This document shows, in pieces, positions 30,120-36,147 of a stretch of 36,147 nucleotides of DNA (position 1 is its first letter; the number at the start of each line of letters is the position of its first letter). Source of the stretch: Acidobacteriaceae bacterium (GTDB taxonomy: Bacteria > Acidobacteriota > Terriglobia > Terriglobales > Acidobacteriaceae); assembly GCA_030038435.1 (NCBI GenBank), contig JASHOY010000199.1:1-36147 (forward strand), in the 5' to 3' direction. The notes beneath the pieces were generated by a model. That model was not told the origin of the DNA and did not search any database. It saw only the letters and a program-made list of their open reading frames with translations. A program made the translations under genes and the position numbers.

Positions 30120-31628
30120 ATGCCTGCGCCGGTGCGCATCCCGCAACGTTCTGCGCTCGCGCGTGTCGCGGCCCTTATCGCTTTTGGCGCGGCAAGCGGT
30201 CTCAACGGCTGCAAGCCCGTTGGCCCCAACTACAGCCGCCCCGGCTACCAGGCGCCGGCCGTCTACAAGGACACAGGCGCTACCTCGGTGGTTACGCCTC
30301 CACCGAATCCACAGGGCGGCGGCTGGTCGCCAGCCAGCCCCTCCGACGGCATGCTCAAGGGCAAATGGTGGCAGATCTACGACGACCCGGTGCTCGACCG
30401 CCTCGAAGATCGCGTCGCCACCAACAACGTTCAGTTGCAGCAGGCTTATGAGATTTATCAGGCTGCCCGCGACCAGGTTGCCGCCGTCCGGGCGAATCTC
30501 TACCCGACGCTCTCGTTTGCGCCCTCTGTCAGCCGTGAGCGAGTTTCCGCCAACCGGCCGCTGGCATTGACGGGCTCCAGCAGCAACACTACGTTCAACG
30601 ACCTGGTGCTCGGCGGCCAGGCATCCTGGGAGCCCGATTTCTGGGGCCGAATCCGCCGCAGCGCGGAAGCCGCTCACGCCAATGCCCAAGCCGACGCCGC
30701 CGACGCCGCCAATATCGATCTTACCCTCCACGCCGAAATGGCCAGCGATTATTTCCAGCTGCGCGGCCTCGATTCGCAGCAGCAATTACTTACCCGAACT
30801 GTCCAGGATATGGAGAGCCAGCTCGACCTGACCGAACAGCGTCTTCGCGGCGGCGTAGCCACGCAATCGGACGTAGCGCTGGCCCGCACGCAGCTTGAAA
30901 CCACGCGCGCTCAGCTTGTAGACGTCGGTGTGGCGCGAGCACAGTTCGAGCACGCCATCGGCACTCTCGCCAATTACAACATCACCGCGTTCAGTCTTCC
31001 GCCGGCGCCCCTCGACCTGTCTTTGCCCAAAGTTCCCACCGGCGTCCCGTCGCAACTGCTGGAGCGCCGGCCAGACATCGCCGCCGCTGAGCGCCTCGCG
31101 GATGCCGCCAATGCCCAGATCGGCGTGGCCGTCAGCGCTTTCTATCCCACCATCACTCTCAACGGGACAGGAGGCTTTGAAAGCACCCACCCTGGCACCT
31201 GGATTCAGGGGCCTAGCTCGCTATGGAGCCTCGGTGCACAGGCCACCGAGCTGCTTTTCGATGCCGGCCAACGCCACGCCTTCACCGCGGAAGCGCGACA
31301 CACGTATCTGGCTCAGGTCGACGCCTACCGTAACACCGTCTTTCAGGCCTTCAATGACGTCGAAGACCAGCTTTCCGCCTTGCAGATCCTCGAGCAGGAG
31401 GCCGGTGTCGAAAACCAAGCCGTGGCTGCCGCGCAAAATTCCTTTAATATCTCCAATGCCCGCTACAAAGGCGGTGTGACCAGCTATCTTGAAGTCCTCA
31501 CTGCTGAGGCCACACTCCTTCAAAACCAGAGCACGGCCATCAGCATCGAGACACGGCGCTTCGATGCCAGCGTTGGCCTGGTCCGCGCCCTCGGCGGCGG
31601 CTGGGACGTGACGCAATTGCCCAGATAA
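30120..31628 (+). CDS. Outer-membrane efflux lipoprotein, NodT/OprM type
   Basis: TolC-like channel that completes the tripartite pump. The 502 residues carry a lipoprotein signal with LNGC (Cys31), followed by KPVGPNYSRPGY, the characteristic opening of NodT-type factors. Two OEP repeats are visible: the first holds WWQIYDDPVLDRLEDR and SAEAAHANAQADAADAANID, the second LERRPDIAAAERLADAANAQ and RYKGGVTSYLEVLTAEATLL. The start is two nt after the adaptor stop, with GGGAGG upstream. No terminator is visible between it and the convergent M1-like gene 38 nt away. Confidence 0.93.
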   Translation: MPAPVRIPQRSALARVAALIAFGAASGLNGCKPVGPNYSRPGYQAPAVYKDTGATSVVTPPPNPQGGGWSPASPSDGMLKGKWWQIYDDPVLDRLEDRVATNNVQLQQAYEIYQAARDQVAAVRANLYPTLSFAPSVSRERVSANRPLALTGSSSNTTFNDLVLGGQASWEPDFWGRIRRSAEAAHANAQADAADAANIDLTLHAEMASDYFQLRGLDSQQQLLTRTVQDMESQLDLTEQRLRGGVATQSDVALARTQLETTRAQLVDVGVARAQFEHAIGTLANYNITAFSLPPAPLDLSLPKVPTGVPSQLLERRPDIAAAERLADAANAQIGVAVSAFYPTITLNGTGGFESTHPGTWIQGPSSLWSLGAQATELLFDAGQRHAFTAEARHTYLAQVDAYRNTVFQAFNDVEDQLSALQILEQEAGVENQAVAAAQNSFNISNARYKGGVTSYLEVLTAEATLLQNQSTAISIETRRFDASVGLVRALGGGWDVTQLPR

Positions 31629-31666
31629 GATCTGAAATTCCACCTCAGACCGTACCGCCTTCCTTT

Positions 31667-33610
31667 TTATTGCAGTTCTATCGGCTCATTCGCCGCGGAA
31701 GTGTCGTGCAGGTTGGTCACGTGCTCGCTGGCCTCGACCTCGGGCACCGAGCCGTCATTGAGCTGCACCTGCGTGGGCTCGCCCTGGATCAGGATCCGCT
31801 GCACGGTTTTGCCCTGCGCCGGAATCAGCACCTCTCGCGTCACCGTCGTAGCTCCCGACCGCACCGTGAGCGGAACCTCTGCCGCCGCATATCCCGAGTT
31901 GGACATATCCACTGCGACCAGCCACTCGCCACCTTCGGCCGCGCTGGGGTAGACATGATCGATGTTCAGATCCGGAAGCCCATCATCCGCCTTCACCCAC
32001 TGCGCAAAGAACCACCCCAGATCCCGCCCCGCAGCGGCCTGCTCAAGGTATGCTTCCAGCGACGACGGCGGTTTTCCTGCCGAGGCGCCTGCCTGCTGTG
32101 CGGCAGCATATGCATGCAGGGCACCGGCGAGCGCCTTATCACCTACCAAATCGCGCAACATCCACAGCACGTATGCCGCCTTGGTGCGGTAGTAAATGGG
32201 AGTGTACGCCTCGCCCAGCGGTTGCCCCGTGCTTACACCTGGGCTGGCCGGTTCCACCAGCGCCAGCGCCTGCCGCGACGATGCCAGGGAGTCGAGCGCC
32301 TTGACCCGCCCATCCTGGCGCTCGATCCAAAGCGTGCCGATGAAATCAGCCAGCCCCTCGCTCAGCCAGGCTTCGGGAGACTGAATATAAGCCGGAGTGA
32401 GCGCATGCGCCAGTATTCTCGAGATCTGCGTGGCTGCAGCCGGTTTCACCCCGGTAGCCAGAAAGGCGCCGTCTTCGAAGGGCGCATCGTCCGCGTCGGG
32501 CAAATCAAGCACCGTCAGCGCAGTCCGCGGCTTGTCGCCAAGCCAGTTGATCATGAACGGCGTAACTTCCTCATCGGCCGCATTCCACGAGTACGCCGCG
32601 GAATCATCTTCCGGCAGCGTCCAAAGATTCATGTTTGCTCCTGCCGCGTGCCGGTCGCGCACGGCAACGAACAGATTCGGCGTTTCAAATCCCAGGGTTG
32701 AGCCCGTCAGGCTCGTTGTGGCCACGCCGGAAACCTCCGCACTTCCGGGGTTCGTTACATCCAGCGCAACCGGCCGTCCGTCGATTACCGCCAGCGTAGG
32801 AGTCTGTCCGTAAGGGAACACATCGGTGAGCTGCAAGTTGAACGTTGCACCGGTCAGACGAAGCTTTTGCCTGCCAATCTCATTGAAGAGCTTGGCCCCG
32901 TCGCCGAGCAGCGCCGGGACGCTGGATACCGGGTACCACACCACGTCGCCAAAGCCGCGCAGTCCGGTGAAATCCACGCCGATCCCGTCCCAATCCGAGT
33001 GAAACGCCACCTGGTTCGGCGCCCCTATGGCCGTCAGCCGTTTCGCGTTCGGTGCTATCTCACCGGAATAAGTTACATCCAGCCGCAGGTTCGCTCCCGG
33101 CGCAAGCGGTGTGGCCAGCGGAACCGCCGCCTCGTGTAACTGCCCGGTGTGGTCGGCGTCCGAATTCAGCGTTGCCACCGGAAAATTCGCGTCGCGGCCA
33201 TTCACGCGGATCCCGTCCCAGGTTAGCGACGAGGAGATTTGCAGCGGAATCTCTTTCAGGGGCGTCGCGCCGTCGTTCCGCACCGCAATCAGCGCGCGCA
33301 CTCCGATATGCCGCTGCGCCACATCCAGGTGCACATCCAGGTCATACGATGTAAAGCGCACTGCCTGTCGTTCTGCATCCGTGGCGACAGGCGCATCGCC
33401 GGATTGCGCAGCAGCCACTGCAGCAGGACCGGCAACCGTTGTCTGTCCGTTCTCATCCGTCGATCGCGAAAAGACGATCTTCCCCGGCATTTGCGGCGCT
33501 GCCTGAGCCGGCTGCTGCGCGCCTTGCGATGAATTGTTCGATTGCGCCCCGCAGGGCAAGACTGCCAAACCGGCCGCGATTGCGGTGACACCGGCCAATA
33601 AAACCTTCAT
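31667..33610 (-). CDS. Exported M1-peptidase-like protein lacking HEXXH
   Basis: A 647-residue secreted or periplasmic protein with a signal peptide (MKVLLAGVTAIAAGLAVLPC). Residues ~85-285 resemble the N-terminal beta-saddle of M1 aminopeptidases (YDLDVHLDVAQRHIGVRALI). In the catalytic region, HEXXH should fall at ~402-406, but the sequence reads ILAHALTPAYIQ: the first His is kept, and Glu and the second His are Ala and Pro. The downstream ligand motif survives as WLSEGLADF (Glu418), and YRTKAAYVLWMLRDLVG matches the usual helix after it. The GxMEN exopeptidase loop is also absent (DGAFLAT). Hence zinc catalysis is unlikely. It overlaps the rlmB stop by four nt (ATGA). Confidence 0.8.
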   Translation of the reverse strand: MKVLLAGVTAIAAGLAVLPCGAQSNNSSQGAQQPAQAAPQMPGKIVFSRSTDENGQTTVAGPAAVAAAQSGDAPVATDAERQAVRFTSYDLDVHLDVAQRHIGVRALIAVRNDGATPLKEIPLQISSSLTWDGIRVNGRDANFPVATLNSDADHTGQLHEAAVPLATPLAPGANLRLDVTYSGEIAPNAKRLTAIGAPNQVAFHSDWDGIGVDFTGLRGFGDVVWYPVSSVPALLGDGAKLFNEIGRQKLRLTGATFNLQLTDVFPYGQTPTLAVIDGRPVALDVTNPGSAEVSGVATTSLTGSTLGFETPNLFVAVRDRHAAGANMNLWTLPEDDSAAYSWNAADEEVTPFMINWLGDKPRTALTVLDLPDADDAPFEDGAFLATGVKPAAATQISRILAHALTPAYIQSPEAWLSEGLADFIGTLWIERQDGRVKALDSLASSRQALALVEPASPGVSTGQPLGEAYTPIYYRTKAAYVLWMLRDLVGDKALAGALHAYAAAQQAGASAGKPPSSLEAYLEQAAAGRDLGWFFAQWVKADDGLPDLNIDHVYPSAAEGGEWLVAVDMSNSGYAAAEVPLTVRSGATTVTREVLIPAQGKTVQRILIQGEPTQVQLNDGSVPEVEASEHVTNLHDTSAANEPIELQ

Positions 33611-34413
33611 GAACCTAAGCCTTTCTGCATTGCTGATTTTGACGCGGCAGCCGGACTTGGGAGAGCGGCCAGGGCGTGCCGGCGCTGCCGTGCCGCCTCA
33701 TACAGCACTACCGCGCCGGCCGCCGACACGTTCAACGAACTCACTCCTCCGGCCATGGGAATGCGCAGCAGATAATCGCACGTTCGCCGCACAAGTTCGT
33801 GCAGGCCAGCACCTTCCCGTCCCAGAACCAGCACGCAATCGCCGCTCAGGTCGAAGCGATCGTAGTCGGTCTCGCCGCGCTCATCGAGGCCGACAATCCA
33901 CAGATTGCGCCGCTTCAATTTCTCCAGGGCCTGCACTAGGTTCACCACCCGCGCAATGCGCAGGTGCTCGGCCGCTCCCGCGCTCGCCTTGACCGCCGCG
34001 GGGCTCAAAGGGGCTGCGCGCCGCTCGGTCAGGATCACACCGTCAACCCCGGCCCCATCCGCCACGCGCAGCAATGCCCCCAGATTCTGCGGATCTTCAA
34101 CCCCGTCCAGGGCAAGAACCAGCCGCGTCTCAGATATTTTGGTTCCCGGCTTGTGCTCGAACAGGTCCTCGATGGAAAGAAATTCCTGCGTCCGCACCAT
34201 CGCCACTACTCCCTGGTGCGCATCCGTATTCGCAGCCAGTGTCAACTCCTCGCGTGGCTCGCGCCTCACCTGAATTCCAGCCTCACGGCATTGCGCAGCC
34301 AGGCGCTCCAGCCGCTCGTCGTGGCGTTCCTGCGCCATTAGCACCTGGTCGATGCGCCGCTTCCCCGCGCGCAGAGCCTCCGTCACCGGGTGCAGGCCGT
34401 ACAAAACTTCCAT
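33607..34413 (-). CDS. rlmB: 23S rRNA 2'-O-methyltransferase, RlmB/TrmH family
   Basis: SPOUT-class methyltransferase; RlmB methylates the ribose of G2251 in 23S rRNA with S-adenosylmethionine. The 268 residues contain the N-terminal L30e-like substrate-binding domain (LYGLHPVTEALRAG) and the knotted catalytic domain with its three motifs: ALDGVEDPQNLGALLRVADG, CVLVLGREGAGL and IPMAGGVSSLNVSAAGAVVL. A Pro/Ala-rich C-terminal tail of ~20 residues is extra. No Shine-Dalgarno is visible before the ATG, and a TAGACT ten nt upstream could serve as a -10 box for a nearly leaderless transcript. The start codon of the M1-like gene overlaps its stop. The exact rRNA site is inferred; related TrmH enzymes share these motifs. 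Confidence 0.9.
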   Translation of the reverse strand: MEVLYGLHPVTEALRAGKRRIDQVLMAQERHDERLERLAAQCREAGIQVRREPREELTLAANTDAHQGVVAMVRTQEFLSIEDLFEHKPGTKISETRLVLALDGVEDPQNLGALLRVADGAGVDGVILTERRAAPLSPAAVKASAGAAEHLRIARVVNLVQALEKLKRRNLWIVGLDERGETDYDRFDLSGDCVLVLGREGAGLHELVRRTCDYLLRIPMAGGVSSLNVSAAGAVVLYEAARQRRHALAALPSPAAASKSAMQKGLGS

Positions 34414-34455
34414 GTATTTAGTCTAAAAGACTCATCCCCGCCGGCATGAAAACAG

Positions 34456-34500
34456 AAAAGGCGGACGCGCCGGTCCCCTTCAACCGTTCGGCGCATCCGC
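34456..34500 (-). terminator. Intrinsic terminator of the right-hand TonB receptor gene
   Basis: A 12-bp stem read on the minus strand (GCGGATGCGCCG against CGGCGCGTCCGC, one T-G wobble, 16-nt loop) is followed by CTTTTCTG. It begins 26 nt after the receptor stop codon and 47 nt before the rlmB start. Confidence 0.75.
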
Positions 34501-34526
34501 TCCCGGGCAACAGGAGAGACTCCAAT

Positions 34527-36147
34527 TCAGAACGAGTACTTCGCCGTAAACTGCAACTGCCGCGGATTCACCAGCAGGGAATTGAATTTGCCAAAACTTC
34601 CGGAAGAGAAATTGGTAGTGAGCGCGTTGAAGCGGACTGAGTTAAGCACGTTAAATGCCTCCACCGATACGCGCAGGGTCTGCCCCTCAAAGGTCTTGAA
34701 GTCCTTTGCCAGCCCGTTGTCCATGTCAAAGTAGCCGTCGGCGCGGAAATTATTGCGTTGTCCGGCCTCGCCGGGATAGACAAAGCGAAGTTTGGCCGCA
34801 GCGGAGGAAGGCGTGTCATTGGCAAAAACCGTCTCATAGCCGGTATTTCCGCTCGTCACATAACGGTGATGACCGGTAGTCGCAATCGGCTCGGTCGCAA
34901 TCATCTGCGATGAGGCCGCAAAGTTGGTGCCGTAGACGCTCGAGGTCACTGTCCACGGCAGCGCCGTGCTGAAGTGCAGCACTCCCGTGAGCTGCCACCC
35001 GCCGACAAATTCTTCCAGGAGTCCGCTCGCCCCGGTCAGGAAATGACCACCTCTTCCAAACGGGGAGTTCACCAGATAATCGGCGGTGATGTTATGCCGC
35101 ACATCGAAGTCTGACGGCCCATAATTCCCGGCTGGATTGAGGGTATTGCTGATGCGGTTATAACTCGTTCCCGCGCGCTCCGGCGAAGATCCAAGGTCCA
35201 TCGACTTCGCATAGGTGTAATTGAAGTCATATTGCACTCCATAGTGAAGCGACTGCCGCAGGCTGATTTGTCCGGCGTTGTAGTTGCTCGTGCCGATTGT
35301 CGATTGCGCAAACATCGATCCGTATTGCGGGAAGAAAAAATGATAAGTCGATCCATCCGCCCACCCCGATGTTAAAACATCATATTGATAAAGAATGTCG
35401 GTTTCGTTTCCTATGTCTCCATAAAGCTCTTTGGCATATACGGCCTGTGTGCCTTTGTAAGTCGTCCCTTTATAGGTGTAGGTCGCATTCGGGAACACAT
35501 CCTGCCAGTACTGCATGTTCGGCACATTCGCTGGACTAATACCCTGGTCGGCCATCCTGGCGATCTGGCCCATGGCCTGGAAATAGGTCTGCCCGCTGCC
35601 CGGATCATAGAGGTTGTTTGGCTGCGAAGCATCCCAGCTTGCCAACAGGTGCCGTCCCAACCGGCCCACATAGCCCACGCTCAGGTCAAGCCCGTGACTC
35701 AGGCTACTCTCCACCGTCAGGTCGATGGTCTGCGCGTAAGGGGTCTTCTGTGTGCGATTGATATTCGAAGTAAAATTGAAGCTGTTATCCGGCGGCGTAT
35801 ATGGGAGAGTAAGCGTTCCTGTGCTTCCCGTGGTCGTCGGCACATTGTTATAGCTGGTAAATCGCGGCGAGTTATCAATACTCCCGTAGGAATTCACCGT
35901 TGACGAATTGAGCTTGAATCCGCCGGACGAGTCGAACGCATCAATGATCGAATCGCCGAAGTGACTGTAAGAGATTCCATATCCGGCGCGCACCGAATAC
36001 TTTCCGTTTGGCGACCACGCAACTGCAAAGCGCGGCGCAAAATTTGCCTTTTGCGGCGTCCAGTAATCGGGTGCGTTATTGGCCTTGCCGGCCGGTGCGT
36101 AAGTGATCCGCGTGCTGTAACTCGATCCTGTTTCCGCCGCGGCGATG
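34527..36147 (-). CDS. TonB-dependent receptor, Oar-like, 5' truncated
   Basis: C-terminal part of a second outer-membrane receptor. The frame continues to the right edge, so the GTG at 35993 is internal; about 539 residues are visible. It begins inside the barrel with ANFAPRFAVAWSPNGKYSVR and AGYGISYSHFGDS, hallmarks of acidobacterial Oar-like receptors. Barrel strands follow (DLTVESSLSHGLDLSVGYVG, VRHNITADYLVNSPFG, GGWQLTGVLHFSTALPW). The end matches family practice: FKTFEGQTLRVSVEAFNVLN, then NPRQLQFTAKYSF with terminal Phe. Plug and carboxypeptidase-like domains lie outside the window. It has its own terminator. Ligand unknown. Confidence 0.9.
   Translation of the reverse strand, partial: IAAAETGSSYSTRITYAPAGKANNAPDYWTPQKANFAPRFAVAWSPNGKYSVRAGYGISYSHFGDSIIDAFDSSGGFKLNSSTVNSYGSIDNSPRFTSYNNVPTTTGSTGTLTLPYTPPDNSFNFTSNINRTQKTPYAQTIDLTVESSLSHGLDLSVGYVGRLGRHLLASWDASQPNNLYDPGSGQTYFQAMGQIARMADQGISPANVPNMQYWQDVFPNATYTYKGTTYKGTQAVYAKELYGDIGNETDILYQYDVLTSGWADGSTYHFFFPQYGSMFAQSTIGTSNYNAGQISLRQSLHYGVQYDFNYTYAKSMDLGSSPERAGTSYNRISNTLNPAGNYGPSDFDVRHNITADYLVNSPFGRGGHFLTGASGLLEEFVGGWQLTGVLHFSTALPWTVTSSVYGTNFAASSQMIATEPIATTGHHRYVTSGNTGYETVFANDTPSSAAAKLRFVYPGEAGQRNNFRADGYFDMDNGLAKDFKTFEGQTLRVSVEAFNVLNSVRFNALTTNFSSGSFGKFNSLLVNPRQLQFTAKYSF

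Noticed and set aside
1..36147. CRISPR array, insertion sequence, prophage or att sites
   Set aside because: No regularly spaced direct repeats, transposase, integrase or phage gene was found; the tRNA-Thr is intact and not flanked by an integrase.

Overview
The window looks like chromosomal DNA from an Acidobacteriota bacterium, probably class Terriglobia. The signs are high GC with dense, mostly non-overlapping genes, an Oar-type TonB-dependent receptor cut off at each edge, a protein resembling the acidobacterial DUF6599 family, an Ala/Lys-rich histone H1-like protein, a Gram-negative envelope set (BamA, two Skp/OmpH proteins, LpxI, PlsC, MltD) and an RND pump operon. This placement rests on gene content only. 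I see no phage, transposon, plasmid, CRISPR array or rRNA.

Layout. 1-3271: TonB-dependent receptor, 5' end missing. 3459-5309: an unnamed conserved protein and a homocysteine S-methyltransferase. 5360-7717: a MerR-HTH/TPR fusion regulator (-), tRNA-Thr(CGT) (-), a small membrane protein and a DUF2007-like protein with a zinc ribbon. 8029-9225: DUF6599-like exported protein (-). 9490-11660: mpl-plsC, overlapping by 4 nt. 11748-12992: 2-oxoacid dehydrogenase E2 (-). 13496-14350: lpxI. 14495-17079: H1-like protein and MltD (both -). 17307-19118: lepA. 19479-24362: bamA followed by two ompH/skp paralogues (all -). 24711-25220: glutathione peroxidase. 25518-30117 and 30120-31628: RND permease, adaptor and outer-membrane factor. 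31667-34413: rlmB and a degenerate M1-peptidase-like protein (-), overlapping by 4 nt. 34527-36147: second TonB-dependent receptor (-), 5' end missing.

How the genes fit together. Most of the window builds, modifies or uses the outer envelope: BamA with periplasmic Skp-type chaperones inserts outer-membrane proteins, the TonB receptors and the efflux outer-membrane factor are likely clients, LpxI makes a lipid A intermediate, PlsC makes phosphatidic acid, and Mpl and MltD recycle and cleave peptidoglycan. The best regulatory signals are sigma70-like promoters before tRNA-Thr, bamA and each ompH copy. The two ompH promoters are alike, which suggests the duplication included its control region.

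No single element stands out as a clearly new system. The observations most worth a second look are the M1-like protein without HEXXH, the RND permease whose TM10 lysine position reads as Ala, the tandem ompH duplication, the MerR-TPR fusion, and two short intergenic frames that may be real genes.
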